Shown piece by piece: positions 31,768 to 46,291 of a DNA stretch of 64,000 nt. The translations under genes were made by a program, and so were the position numbers. Position 1 is the stretch's first letter. The number at the start of each line of letters is the position of its first letter. Source of the stretch: Zopfochytrium polystomum (Eukaryota > Chytridiomycota > Chytridiomycetes > Chytridiales > Chytridiaceae); the NCBI GenBank assembly GCA_025765615.1, contig JAIVFJ010000204.1:1-64000 (forward strand). The letters are read 5' to 3'. The notes under the pieces are model-generated. The model saw nothing but the letters and a program-made list of their open reading frames with translations. It made no database searches and was not told the DNA's origin.

Positions 31768-33795
31768 TTACTTCGCAAACCCTGTTATGCCCTGAATCAC
31801 GCATCCCGCTGCCAACAAATAGATGGGGATACAAATAAGAATCTCGGTAGCACTGCCAATGTAGTCTCGGGGATCCCACCCATCGTGAAGGCGTGAATTA
31901 TCTTCAACCTTTTTCCGCCTCCACAGCAAATCCAAAAAATGATCATCAGCGCCGTAGCAAACGTCCCCACACCGCGCCATCCACCAGGCCATAACAGAGT
32001 TTACGACAACATCGGAAATTACAACGAAAATCCAGAGCGACGCAGTTTGGTACTCGATTGCAGGAAATATACCCACGGCCAGGCCTTGACCGGTCGGTAG
32101 CGGTAGGTCGTCGACCACTATCGAGCGGAAGGTTCGGTCTGCGCCTCGGGCGAGCATGAGGTAGATAATAGCAAAGCAGGTTCCGGCGAAAGCACCTCGG
32201 ACGTAACCGAGCGTTACCAAATAGTGGCTGAGAGCGAGAAGGCGAAGGCGACTGTTTTGCGAGTATGGTGAGTTTGGCAGGACCGACACATCGGATCGAC
32301 ATGATGGCAATAGAACCTCGTTGCAAGTTTCGTCCTCCCAAGATTGCATATTTGAACTATTGGCAGAGGTTGCATCGCTGTGAATTTCACTTGAAACCTG
32401 ACGAGCTTGATTTTTACTTTCAATTAGAGCTTTGAAATCTGCAATAGGATGCATCAACTGCATCATCGAAACGTCGTTCGACGAGCTATAACCAGTGGTG
32501 CAAGCTTTTCCGACGGTGTATCTTATCCTCCATAAACACAGCGCAGTGAACGCCCATTGCCAAACAAGACCGACAGCGATTGTGAAGTAATAAGTCTTCA
32601 CGTCCAATCTGAGGGCCATGCCTGCTCTTGAAGTGAAGCAGAGAAGCTGTCTAACGCAAAGTCCGAAATTAGCGAGCGTCGTTGCCGAAAACTCTAACTC
32701 CAGCCGGTCGTCGCTGTCGAGCCTGGAAGGGTACGATGATTTTTCAGTGCCTCCCGGGAGGTGGACAAACGGAGAAGTGGACACCAGCGGAGAGTAGAAA
32801 ACTGCTGCGATCTTCGTCACAGCTGGAGCGAGGCTTCGAAGGAAAATAAGCCGGAATAGTCGTATATCGGGAAGATAAAAGCAAAGGAATATGCTTATCG
32901 AGTCGAAAACAAATTGAACCCAAATTACTCGCATCAGATAATCTTGGGCTAAGAAGGATGCGTATATCACTGATGTTATAAATACACGCACAACCTATCA
33001 AGTACAGTTAAATATGCTAGGCGGCAATCGATTACCTACTGCGACAATAGCACACAGGTTCAGAGAAGTTAACACTGCCGACCGCCATTGCTCCATCGGA
33101 AGGCGATTGCTGGGTCCCTCGACGAAAATCTTCAACACCAGTGTCGCAAATCCAAATTGCACGATGCCGTTTAAAACCTCTGCGGCCGTCGCTGACAGTG
33201 GCACAACAAGAAAAACTAGGAAGTACTTGATCACTGACAGTCCCGAAACGGAAATTGTAAGTTCTAAAAACAGTCTGCTCCACGATCCACGCATGGGAAG
33301 TACTGAGCCGATAGAAACTTCGGATGGAGAAAGTAAGGCCCTTCGTCTACCGATGTCGGGACTGACTATCCGACCCCAAAAACTGATTCCAATTGATTCC
33401 TTCCCGTGCTGACGGTTGTCAGAGTAAGTTTGAAGATTGAACTTGCGAAGCCTTCTGACGGTAACTCGACAAGACACCAAGAGAAGCAAGAAAGCGAGGT
33501 CCGTTGCAACGAGGCAGAGGAAAGTCCCGTCGACGCTGTCTTGAAGCTTCCCATTCGTTATCATGGAGTGAACCAAGACCGCGACCATCCCCGGCAAGAA
33601 AGCCAGGCTCATTCCCACAGATCCGTAAAAGACGACAGCAGGGAAAAAGCTGGTGAGACCATGAGCTTTTGGCTGTTCAATAAGGCGCAACAGTGAAACG
33701 GATCTCGCATCCGTTATAGGGTCGGAAGGATAGGTGGCAGATGGCCGGAAAGGAGGCAGATCGTTGCCAGAGTTGACGAGCTTGCTTCGATCCAT
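31768..33795 (-). CDS. unrecognised 11-12-segment membrane protein, family copy 1
   Basis: 660 aa from exons 33795-33040 and 32994-31768. I do not recognise the family. About 11-12 hydrophobic segments are visible, for example TFLCLVATDLAFLLLLVS, YFLVFLVVPL, FVFDSISIFLCFYLPD, IAVGLVWQWAFTALCLW and LWIFVVISDVVVNSVMAWW, with a large hydrophilic loop of about 100 residues between segments 8 and 9. Signatures shared with the two other copies are LPD..LFRLIFLRSLAP, NFGLCVR, RLRLLALSHY, MARCGDVCYG and DPRDYIGSATEIL. The single intron falls after CAI.A, the same place as in the others. No transporter, GPCR or permease signature is evident. It lies in tandem with copy 2 on the same strand. Confidence 0.75.
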
Positions 33796-34100
33796 TTGAG
33801 GTCCGATGGTAACTCGTTGAGCTAAAGTGGGAAGTCTAATTTAGACAGCAGGGGCTGAGGTGATGATCACCGGAGATCTTTATGCTCGAGATGAGGCAAC
33901 GGGTTGGCTCTTTGCCGGGGAGTTTGTCCGGGTATTGATTTTCTTTCTTTTTTCGAGGTTTGTTTAGCAAAAGGAGTTCTTCTCGAAAATTTCATCCCAG
34001 AGTACGAGCAAATAGACTGAAGGGCCGTTGGTTATCAAGCACGCTATCGGCCAGGCACGATCAAATTCGACCCCGCTTTTTGGCCCCGCCTCGCAAGTGG
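33796..34100. other. intergenic between two family members
   Basis: Contains the promoter of copy 1 and the 3' end of copy 2. Nothing specific seen. Confidence 0.4.
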
Positions 34101-36124
34101 CTACAGCCGCACCCCCGCAATTCCCCGCGCGATAGCGCCCGCCACAAAGAACGACGCACAGATGCCAAACAACACATCCGTCGCGCTCCCGACATACCGC
34201 CTCGGATCCCACGTCCTACTCCACGTCTTCCCACGCCCAAACCCCCCCAGCACGCCACCGACGTCGCCGTAGCACACGCCGCCCCACCGCGCCATCCACG
34301 ACGCGATGACGGCGTTGGCGCCCACGTCGAGGAAGATCATCATGAACCAGAGGATCGTACCCTGGAACGCCGGCGTCGGGAAGGCGGCGGCGGCGATGCC
34401 TTGTCCGACGGCGACGGACGGGTCGTCGCCGAGGCTGGCGCGGAGCCCTTGGTTGATGGTGCCCGGGCTCAGCACGAGGAAGAGGATGGTGAGGCAGCCG
34501 GCGAAGGCGGTTCCGCTACTGTGGGCGACGCAGGAGACGTAGTGGCTGACTGCGAGAAGCCGGAGACGCGTCCATGGGGTAAAGGGAGGATTGTACGTCT
34601 CTGACACCTTGCAGCCTGGAACCATCGACGATGTGTTGGAGTGTTGAGGGTATTTTTGCAGGTTAACTAAACTTCGGCTGTTGCCAATAGTCTCGAACTT
34701 TTCGTTTCCCCCCCGCATAGACTCAAAGTCGGGGATCGGAACGGCCAGTTCGAGGCCACACGCTGAGGCGTACCATTCCTCTTTGCTTAGTCCTGGCGAA
34801 CTGATGGACATTCTGGTTATAACCAAGAAGAAGCCGGTGGCGAACCATTGAAATACGAGGCTTGTGATACCCGCGATGAAGAAGCTCAAACTATCGACTC
34901 GGAGGAAAAGAATCGTTGATGGTATAGCCGACAAAACAAATCGCACACACATGCCATAGCTGGCGAGTGCCGTGGCGGCGAAGTCAATCTCCTCAACACT
35001 CTCTCGCCGACCCTCATATATTCGAGGATTCGCACTTCGACGTTCGTTCGGGACGTGGGTCATGGGGTATCCCGCAACGACTTGTGGAAGAAGAATCGCC
35101 GCAACCTTCGAGGATGAGGGCGCCAAACTTCGCATTAGTATTAAGCGGAGTCGGGGGATCTCGGGGAGGCTGAAGCAAAACCACAGGCTTATTATGTTGA
35201 AGATCGCGTGGGATGTAATCGATCTGATAAAATAGTTTGATATAGAGAGGAACATGTACACAATACCCGCAGACGAATAGTAGGCTATCTGTTCAAACTA
35301 TTTAACGGAGTGATCGGTTTCGGGACCGATTTTACCTGACTCAAGGTACATAAAGAAACAGATATAATCATAGCTGATTTAAGTTTCTGAGGCCAGCTTT
35401 TTTCTCTGTATTGCTCAAGAGCGATCCAAACGAGAAGCACTTCGATCGCAAACTGCATCACTGCGGAGGCGACTTCAGATATCACCGGAGCGGTGTCCGC
35501 CAAGGAAATGAAAACGCCAAAATGCAGCGCGACGAATCCTGCCCAGGGAATAATAATCTCAAGGTACGCTCTGCCCCACGATCCTGCTCTCAGTAACGAC
35601 CAGTCAATGCACGGAGCAATTTTCGACAGCCAGGGTCCGTGATCCAGTCCATCGCTCCCTCCCATAATCTGCAACTGCCGTCGATAGCCTCGGTCGGGGC
35701 GTGGCAGTAGACCCTTTTGTATATCACGTCGCTGCGTCTCTCGCTGCACACTTCCGCGCCGCAAGTTTGCAACCGTCGTCCTGCAAGTGAGCAGCAGCGC
35801 GAGGCCCGTGGCGTCCAACCCAATCATGCAAAGGCTTGTTGCGAGGGAGCGATCAGGGAAGTGTCCGAGAGTATATTTTAGGTATCCTGTCTGGCAGACA
35901 AACGCTGGGAACAGGGCCACCGAGTAGACTGCCATCGTCAGGATAAAGGCGGGGATCAAGAAAGCGTAAAAGCCCTGCGGTTGCTGGAGGGTGAAGAGCG
36001 TTTCATGGATCGCATCCTGGATTGGATCGATTGGAGCGTCGTTGACGGTGTGCTTTCCCTCATCAATATTTTCATGGCGCGTGCTCAAAGAACGTAAGCT
36101 GGGTGATTCTACTAAGGGGATCAT
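34101..36124 (-). CDS. unrecognised 11-12-segment membrane protein, family copy 2
   Basis: 658 aa from exons 36124-35336 and 35288-34101. I start at the ATG at 36124, just before the conserved part; an in-frame ATG at 36454 would add 110 unconserved residues. Shared signatures are CIDWSLLRAGSWGRAYLEI (also in copy 3), CFSLPEIPRLRLILMRSLAP, SYGMCVRF, TRLRLLAVSHY, MARWGGVCYG and DPRRYVGSATDVL. The intron position matches copies 1 and 3. The hydrophilic loop before the RLRLLAVSHY helix is again long and variable. Sequence divergence from copy 1 is large, so the duplication is old or the genes evolve fast. The function is unknown. Confidence 0.75.
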
Positions 36125-36617
36125 TACAAACGATTGATTCAGGTTCGTGGGAAATGCGCGGAACAATACCGCCTGCCGAGGCAAACGAGGCTCGAATCGT
36201 CCATCGTCGCGATACCGGAACCATAATTGCCACTGCGACAGCCTCGCTCGCAACTGAAAGGAGCCTCTAATTTTTATAAGAATTGTCCACTCGACATTCG
36301 AGGGCTTCTGAGGGAAATTTTTCCACCTACATTCCGAACCCAGGGCTCTCTCCTGGCCCGCTGGAGGGCGAGCCGATTCGCCTCGATGGGTTCCAACTCG
36401 TCTCTCCGACCACTTTACTTCAGTCCCTCCCCCAAAAATAAAAGAGAACGCCACTCGCTCGTATCTAATTTCAGTTGAGGTGAGAGCGGGAGCAACACGT
36501 TAGTGCAGTATGTAATCTGAAGCAAGGCAGCTGAGTGAAGTGCCCCTTGAGATCGGGAATGCCATGCGCGTTGACAAGGTGTGAAAGAGTGGAAAGAGGC
36601 AAGTCAAAGCAAAAGTC
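36125..36617. other. divergent intergenic region
   Basis: About 490 bp between the start of membrane family copy 2 (-) and Swi5 (+). An in-frame upstream extension of copy 2 covers 36125-36454 but looks noncoding. No clear promoter element. Confidence 0.4.
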
Positions 36618-37378
36618 ATGTTTGACGGCACAGTCGGGGGTGAGCTGATGTGGGCGATCGACGACGACGACGGCGATCGCGTCGGCAACGGCGGCGGCGA
36701 GAACGACGTGAATACCAACAGGAACGGCGGCGGGTTGGATGATGAAGGTGGCGATTTTGCGGCGGACTCCACTCCGGCTGCGAGGAAACGACGACGCATC
36801 ACGGTACGGTGGAAGAAGCCGCTACCGGATGCCAACAGAACAACGGCGGCGGCTCCTGGGACACGCGCACCACATGCGACTCCCACCAACCCAATTCCTG
36901 TCGAACCTTCGTCGTCATCCACATCTTCTCCCCAATATCCCTTGCAAAAAGAGGCAAGAACCAAACTCATCCTAACGAACAAATCGAACTAAATCTCGGT
37001 ACAGCCCAACTCTGTTGATACAGTCGGCGGCAGGTCCGTCGCTGCGCTAGAAGCTCGCTCTGCAGAGCTGAGCTGCGTCATTGAACAAAAGCTGTCCGCA
37101 TTGGGCATCACGGCAGAGCAAGTTGAGAAAATCATTTCGGAGCACATCAATCGGCTTCACCGGTACAACGAGATCAAGGACTGCGGGCAGCTTGCGTTCG
37201 GATTGTACGCGGAGATGGTGCGACAACTGTTTTCTCCTGCTAGCGGTTTCTTCGGTGCGTTCTCTCTCTCTCTCTCTCAACTAACACAATGCCATATGCA
37301 ACATATGTCTTTGCTCTCCAGCGCGGCGAAACAGTGAAGCAAGCGTACCGCCAGTTCGCCATCGACGAGGCCGATTGA
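36618..37378 (+). CDS. SWI5: Swi5/Sae3-like recombination protein
   Basis: Swi5 works with Sfr1 as a mediator that stabilises Rad51/Dmc1 filaments in homologous recombination. The proposed model is exons 36618-36803, 37005-37217 and 37322-37378, 151 aa. The conserved C-terminal part is clear: an amphipathic helix (ALEARSAELSCVIEQKLSA), ISEHINRLHRYNEIKDCGQL, then across the last intron AEM joined to RGETVKQAYRQFAIDEAD, the usual Swi5 ending. The N-terminal about 60 residues are acidic and Gly/Asn-rich with a basic RKRRRI patch. The first exon is less certain because it is not conserved, but the phase fits and the intron has a CCTAAC branch-like site. Confidence 0.8.
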
Positions 37379-37893
37379 GAAATAACACGACTCCCTTCTT
37401 TCGGCCCACGTCATTGATGCCAGAGTCAGTCCCAAAAAGGAAACGAAGGAAAATTTTACACATTTGGAATCATACAGAGAATCTGCCTGGAAGGCGTAGA
37501 GACAGATAGACAGACAAACCGGAACAGCCAGGAAAGCTTCTGACAAGGCTGCGCACCGCACGGCTCCTTCACGCAGGCCGATTAGCATCGCTTGAGCCTG
37601 ACCCCTCTTCCATCCAGATTGGTGGGCCAGACTCGAACTTGATCGGCGCCCCGACCCTCCCGCAGCCCTCACAGTCGCTGCAACCGGCCGCCCTGCCGGT
37701 TTATCCAGCAGCACGAGTGCGTGGTTGAGCGACCTCCCATACCAGACAGACAGAGCAAGGCTCCTTCTCCAGTCTTAGTCGTCGCCCAATCCCAATCCCC
37801 AACCCGATTGAACAATCTTGTCGTCCTCCGGCAAAAAGCGAAACCCCGCTGCCTGTCTGACAATCAACGCAACCCTCTTCAGGGCGCGCCGTC
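37379..37893. other. intergenic, nothing recognised
   Basis: Between Swi5 and the Gln-rich zinc-module gene, both on the plus strand. A short GACAGATAGACAGACA repeat lies around 37500. No ORF of note. Confidence 0.4.
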
Positions 37894-37965
37894 ATGGATC
37901 ACGCACCGCCGCCGTCCCATCCTCACCCATCCGCGATCCCGGCCGAAGTTGCTCTCCAACACCAC

Positions 37966-37997
<32 letters not shown>

Positions 37998-40396
37998 ACA
38001 CCAGCAGCAGCACCAGCACGGACTTACGTACCAACCCCTTGGCCCGCCCCACCCAACCCAACCTGACAACCAGCAGTACCACCCACAAGCCAGCGGCCCG
38101 CAGATGGACTTCCAAGGCCACGAGGCCCAGATCCACCCATCGCAGATGCCGGTTGTCTCGTACGATCCAACACAGTTCATGTACGGAACACCACACGGAT
38201 CGATGTACGCTCCCCCTCCACCTACAAGCTACCAGCCGCAATTACCTGCTGGTCACCAACAAATGGCTGGCTATGCGTTGGACACGAGCGGGGACCCGAC
38301 GGCAGGATGGCACGTAGCCGTCCCCGGGCCGCCGGGAGATCTCGCCGTTGGAGTAGACAGTTTCTCCGGCCCGTACGGCCACTTACTCTCCGATGGCCAC
38401 AATCCGCACGGGCCACCTCACCACTACACAACGCTCTACCCCGTCGACATGGGTGGTATCGACCCAATGGGTTTCGCTCCACAGGAGCTGCTGGTGCTAT
38501 CGGATCCGAACCAATCGCACCCGCCGCCGCATTCGCAAGTCGTGCAAGTACAGCAGCATGGCCCATCGCAGCACGATTTCGAACAAGCGCAGGCATCGTT
38601 CATGCAGCAACAGCAGCCTGTGCAGCACGCAGATCCAGACCACCCGCAGTACATTTCGGTTCAGGGGCAGTACATCCCGGGATCGCTGCCTTTCCACTCC
38701 GATCCTCCTCATCACGCGCTCCAACCGACCTATCAAGCCCAAAGCTATCTTCCGCACTATCAGATTCAGGATCCGCCGCATCAACCGCAGGGCCTGCACT
38801 ATCAGCCTCTCCCGCCGCCTCCCGACATGTTTCAGCCACAGGTGCAGCATTCGATTCCAGCGCAGAGCCATCAGCCGTCGGGCACCCCGGACAACTCTCG
38901 CAAGCGGCCCGCAAAGGATTCGAGTGCAACCAAGCGCAGGAAAAAGGAGGATGGCGGCGCCGCATTCGACAGTAACGCAGCAAGCATGAAGGTAGAAACA
39001 GCAACTCCAGGAAGTGCCACCCCAGCCGAGCCGCAGCTGCTTTCGAGGGCTCACTTCAAGGTTGTTTGCAAATACTGCTCGAAGCGGCAGCTGACAGATC
39101 CGACGTACCCGGTGAGGATGAAAGCTTTGTTTCCTGTCCCAATCGAGTCACGCTGACCGTTTCGTTATCGAAACTAAAGAACGGGAAGTTCAGCAAAGGC
39201 AAATGCCACAAACCGAACGATCCAGACCACGGCTCGAGGTGGCTCAGTTTACGCTGCAAGTGAGTCGCATGTTTGGGCTTTGTGGATTCACTTTTCACTG
39301 ACGTTGGTGAACTACTCCAGAACTTGCGGGAAAGACGTTTGCACATCCGCGGAAATTTACAAGCGCCACGTCTGCCCGCCCGGTTTCGTACCGCCCACAA
39401 CCTCCTTTAAACCGTACAAGGAGCATAAGCGGAGAAGGGTTAGTACGTTTTCTATTTTTTTTTTCCTTTTTTTTTCTGTTTCCATGCTCCTATGGTTCTT
39501 TACTTACTCTTACTCAGGATTTCGAAATTGATCCTCACCGCATTCTAGAGCCCACCAGCTTAGAGTTTGCCGCTTTGACCGCAGCATCTTCGGTTTCGTC
39601 ACTTTCTTCCCATCCTGAAACGCAATTTTACAACTCACACCCGGGCTACTCAATGGACCCAGCATCCGTACCTTATGACCCGACTAACGCCCCCGCCGGC
39701 GACGTGCATCCCACATACCGTCCGACCACGTCATTCCTTCCGAAGTCGCTGGAGCAACCGGGGACGGCAACGGCACCTGCACCTTCTCAACCAATGTACG
39801 ACCTTGACGCGGCAGGGCATCACACCCAGGCGACCTACGCTCCGGGATCCACTTCCTCATCTTCGGTATCGTCTTCATCATCCGTTTCTTCTGAAGATGC
39901 GGCTACGCCAAACCTCGAAGCCGAATCGGATCAGCCATCCTCGCAGACTGGTTCAAACGCGGCGGCAAGCGCAGTCTTGCCCTCCTACATCACCACCACG
40001 CCCGTAGCGCCCACCGCCCAGAACAGCAGTTACAGCGCAGCGGGGACAGCGGGATCTTTCGATGCCTCCACTACCTCCCCCACCCCGCCTCAGTCGGGCG
40101 CCGCTGCGCCTGCGCTCGCCACGGCAGAAGCATCGACGGGTGGGGCGGCAGCCGCGAACGGTACGCTGCCGTCGCCATCGCTGACGGACGATCCAACAAG
40201 CAGCGCCGTTGTCGCGGCAGTCAGGAGAGACAGGGGCGCTGGAGTACGGGGAGATGTCCTGGATGGTGGTGAGGTGATACGAAGTACGCAGAGCGTGGCG
40301 TCAGGCGATGGCTCCAATGCCGCCGCTGTTTGCCAAACAGAGTCTCCTGCTGTGGTGTCCACTGCGCCAGGAGGAGCCGGAATCCTCGTGGGCTGA
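37894..40396 (+). CDS. Gln/Pro/His-rich nuclear-type protein with a novel-looking Cys/His module
   Basis: 764 aa from exons 37894-39111, 39180-39259, 39321-39438 and 39518-40396. Residues 1-360 are rich in Gln, Pro, His and Tyr, with a CAG-type run coding Gln/His around 37960-38020. A bipartite basic patch (RKRPAKDSSATKRRKK) suggests nuclear import. Then comes a compact Cys/His segment built from three exons: VCKYCSKRQL, KGKCHKPNDPDHGSRW, LRCKTCGKDVCTSAEIYKRH and VCPPGF. Its Cys and His spacing (CxxC, CxH, CxxCxxxxC, HxC) could hold two zinc ions, and the following KPYKEHKRRR is basic. The last about 290 residues are Ser/Thr/Ala-rich. The layout suits a transcription regulator, but the module matches no zinc-finger class I can name. 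The function is inferred from composition only. Confidence 0.75.
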
Positions 40397-42535
<2,139 letters not shown>

Positions 42536-43012
42536 CGGAGGCAGATATTATTGAAATTATGAGGTCGCTTTTTGGCTGGACCCTTTTTTTATGCGCTCAC
42601 TGTTTCTTGCCAGTTTCCCGATTGTCGTCCCTCTCCATCGCTTCTTACCTCTTCAATTCATTGGCACTCTCGGCATTTCTTTATTCCTTGAGGGGAATGC
42701 AGGTCTTGTCAATGGCCAAAAGCGAACCAAATAAAAAGATTTGTATCTAGAATAGGTACAAGCAGTTTTCCTCCTAATGCTGGGACCAGATCATCCTCCC
42801 TCCTCCAGGCCCCCATTTCGTCAATCAGTTCCCTCAACGCATCCCGGACGAAGAGGGCTGAGCCGCTGGACACGGAGCTCCCACGCAGTGTTCCGCCTAG
42901 TCATAATCGCGGTGAAAGAAGTCAATCAGTTTTTTTTTTTTTTTGTCGTACCCTTGGACCGGGCATACGCGGGGTTTTTCCGCTTTGGACAATTTTTACG
43001 TTCGGCGGCATC
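42536..43012. other. intergenic with AATAAA
   Basis: An AATAAA at about 42729-42734 probably serves thioredoxin reductase. A T run lies near 42930-42945. Promoter of membrane family copy 3 is presumed before 43013. Confidence 0.5.
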
Positions 43013-44935
43013 ATGGCCACCTCGCAGCCATTAGAAACTATCGCGATCAGAGAATCGCTCCTATTTAGCCCATCTGAAACAGCAACGACAGCCGCCATCG
43101 CCTTCACGGCATCATGCATGGTCTCTTTCGTCATCGTAGCGGTCGTGAGTCAATTCAGCGTTCTATTCTGCGTCGCAGTATATTCATACCTCGAAGGCAC
43201 CTTTTTCTACATGGGTGCGTTCGGGACCGGTGCAAACTTTTTGGGCTACCAGTTCTCCGTGCTTGTTGTCTTGATGACCTGCCCGGCGACGATTCAAAGT
43301 CTGAGAGTGGCCACGCTGCAGAGATGGTGGCCTGGATCGGAGGCGAGCTTGCCGGCCCATCGTGCGGAGGTCAGGAACCAACAGGGGCTTGGAAGACGTA
43401 ACTCGGTTGTTCCCGACCGCATTGCACTCTCTCTGCCTCGACGCTGCCTCCCGTGCATCGACTGGACTCTCCTCGAGCCGGGAACGATGGGTCTTACATT
43501 TATTCAGATCCTCTCGTGGTGGGGGCTGTCGTTTTCGCTCAGCGCTTTCTTCACGATTTTTGTGACGGGTTCCGTGCCAACATACTGCGACGATGCGATC
43601 TCGATGGCCACGGCCACTTTCCTTGGCGGAGTATTGGCGCTGTTTGTCCTGGCCGTCGAACCATCGAATACGATATGGAGGAGAGCGATGGTGGCGCTGT
43701 GGATATCGTTCACAAACATGTGTGCCATCCAGATGAGAAATCCATATGTATGGGCATCTCGCTACGATTTGCTGATTTTTTAAGAGCAGATAGGCCATCT
43801 TGCTATTGGATTCAGTCAATTTTTGACGTTGTTTGATCGGAATGGGCTGACTGGATCACTACTACTCAATTTCACTCTTGAGACAACCAGTCTACTTTTC
43901 TGCTTTTATCTCCCGGACGTTGACCGTCTTAGGCTCATCCTCCTACGCAGCCTGGCGCCAACGGCGATGAAGATTCCGCTGCTCGTGGACTCAAGTCTGA
44001 TCACCGACTACCCACTCTTGACCGCAACTCGGTCGGTCCCCGGCGATTCCCAGCCTCGGCTTGAAAGCAGTCGAGAGCTGTCCGTTGCGTCGTCGTCCTT
44101 GTTCAGCTTCGGACTCTGTGTCCGGATGGTCTGCTGTACGACGTCCCGCGCGAGCCTCCTTCTTATTGCTGACTTTAATGTGTTTGCGCTTACCGCGGCT
44201 GTCGGTTTGTCCTGTCAGTGGGCCTTGGCTGCAGGTTTACTGTCCTCAGTTGTCAGAAGGCCGGGAACAAGACCTGCGATTGTACCGCTTCCGCCGTTCG
44301 AGAAGCTGGTTGGGCTAACTGGGCGCTCCGCGAAAGCTTCTGTCACCTCGGAACTCCAAGGTTTGCCCACTTACGGCGCAACGTCTCAGAGTCGACTTTC
44401 AACTCTCAGCGGAATCCCACCCAATCAAAAGTGCTTTTCACTTGCCTCTCTTTCAAGCACGCCGGCGTGCTCAAGTCTATCGAACCCACCTTTTACACCG
44501 GTGACCCGCCTACGTCTCCTCGCCGTCAGCCACAAGACGTCCGTAATCACAGCGACCGCCTCGACATTCCTAGCAGCACTGATCGTGGCCCTATTCGTTC
44601 TCCCAGCTGCGGATCCGCTACTCACAGAACAATTCCCTCAGCGCATGACCGAGAGAGGATGGACAGCGGACGTTATCGCAGCGGCGATCGTTGATTCGCG
44701 GGTTTTGGTTCGCGGTGCCTTTATGGTGGTCGCGGAGTTCGTCGCGTCGCTTGCGATAGCTGTTGGGATCGGCCATAGGGCTGGTCTTCACTACGGAGAA
44801 GCGGTCGACTGTGCGCGCTCAGGGGTGCGGACATTATTTGAGCCGCTGGTTAGCGTTGCGGATGCTGCGGTTACGGCGTTCAATGCTTTGTTCATAACTG
44901 GGGCTGTGATTGCGGGAATAGACCGTGTGTTATAA
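43013..44935 (+). CDS. unrecognised 11-12-segment membrane protein, family copy 3
   Basis: 626 aa from exons 43013-43747 and 43790-44935; the intron sits close to that of copies 1 and 2, after the CAIQ region, and exon 2 opens IGHLAIGFSQFLTLF. Shared signatures are CIDWTLLEPGTMGLTFIQI, CFYLPDVDRLRLILLRSLAP, SFGLCVRMV, TRLRLLAVSHK and a C-terminal HYGEAV region. It lacks the MAR.G..CYG form and the DPR.Y.GSAT motif is degraded, so it is the most divergent member. It has the opposite orientation to copies 1 and 2 and is separated from them by three unrelated genes, so it moved or the array was broken up. The function is unknown. Confidence 0.72.
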
Positions 44936-45096
44936 GCTGAATTGTTGGAGTGCTTGGAAACGGAATGGCCGGAACGGCAAAATTCAAAACACCAAAGCCG
45001 GCTTTGCTTGGTGACCCGCAGGTCCTCACACCCTCGCTTTGGCGACCGGCACATCCTCACCCACCCGCTCCGCCTCAGCGGGTTGCACCCGACGAT

Positions 45097-46291
45097 GACA
45101 CGAGAATCCTCGATCGAGATCGCTGAGCTGCATTTCCGCACAGTCCAAAGCGGTTCCTCCGCGCTGGATGTTGGCGGCGCGGGCGGCGATCTTCACGTCG
45201 ATCTGGGCGGCAACCCCGACGAAGATGGCCCAGCACCTCCACACCCCCACCACGCCATCGACCTCCCCCACGCGAGTGTCGACACGAACGACGAGCCCGT
45301 CTCTCCCCAGACCGGATCCCGCGCAAAACTCTTCCGTTTCTTTGGCGAGACGAGCGTGCCGCACTTTTCTGGTTCCGGCAACCGCGAAAAGCTGCGTTCG
45401 TTTTACGATGTCAAGCCAACATCTCTTCCGGCCCCAGCGGGTGGTCCGGCGGTCGCGATCGCCTGGGCACCTGCTTTCACTGCTGATATGTACTCGACAG
45501 CATCGGGCTCGACGAAGGACCCGGCTGACGATTTCAGAGTGCAGCCGCGACGCTGGCGTGTGCGATCTGCACCCACGTTTGATGGAGAAGCGAAAGGCCA
45601 AACCCATGTGGCTCCTCCGTTACGTCAGCAATCTGCTACTTCTTGGCGTTCCTACTCACTGAAGGGTCGGCGGAAATGCTCGTAAGTTAACATGCTTCAG
45701 GTTTCATGGAGCCGCTTTCTTTCTACTCTGATTTTCTCACTCACATTCGCCACCCAATTCAAATAGCCCTTTGCGCTCGACATCAAAGAATTCGCTGAAA
45801 CGGGATTCGCCAGCTCCCGCGATGCCGTTCACGCTGCCAAAACCATTTTGCAAACCTACCTCGACCCTAACGCGGTACTGTTTCTCTCGGAAATGTCTTC
45901 GCAAGCCAGAGTCTCCATCTCCGAATCGCTCGACCAGCCCTTTGACGATTCTGCAGTGCTCGGCCAATTCTTTGCTGCTGCAATGACGGATGCAGATGAG
46001 TTTTTGCGTGCCGGGTTCGCTCGCTTTGCGGATTCGGACCTTGAAGGACCAATGCAAAGGGACCACCCTTGCTCGCCGTCGGTGTCTTTCTCAAACAAAA
46101 AGTTTGGCACCATGGCGTCGCCGTGGACGAGCAGAAGGTCGTTCCAGAAGGGCGGGTCGGTCCGGATCTTGTCGGAGGCGGGGGTGTCGGCGACAGTACG
46201 AATTTCAGCGAGCAAGCGGCGGGCGTCCTCGCCCTCCTCCTTTTCCTCGTCAGTGAGCGCAGCGAGACGACGAGCGATGCGCGGAGAATAG
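45097..46291 (+). CDS. RGS-domain protein (incomplete model)
   Basis: RGS domains speed GTP hydrolysis by G-protein alpha subunits. The recognisable part is split over two exons: YFLAFLLTEGSAEML, ending at 45681 before GTAAGT, and PFALDIKEFAETGF from 45767, continuing AVHAAKTILQTYLDPNAVLFL, QFFAAAMTDADEF and FARFAD. This follows the order of RGS helices 4 to 9. The upstream frame from 45097 (Met-Thr-Arg-Glu-Ser..., with KLFRFFGETSVPHFSG) is probably the N-terminal half, but it is in another frame by 45600, so an intron or frameshift lies between. Beyond about 46050 the frame runs antisense to a kinase gene and is doubtful, so the true stop is uncertain. Confidence 0.6.

Noticed and set aside
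36125..36454. N-terminal 110-residue extension of membrane family copy 2
   Set aside because: Open by chance; not matched in copies 1 and 3, and the next ATG at 36124 gives a start consistent with them.
38497..39054. 185-codon frame on the minus strand
   Set aside because: Antisense of the Gln/Pro/His-rich protein; composition mirrors the repeats.
45856..46050. C-terminal 64 codons of the kinase frame as real protein
   Set aside because: They are the antisense of the RGS-domain coding sequence and show no kinase-fold features.
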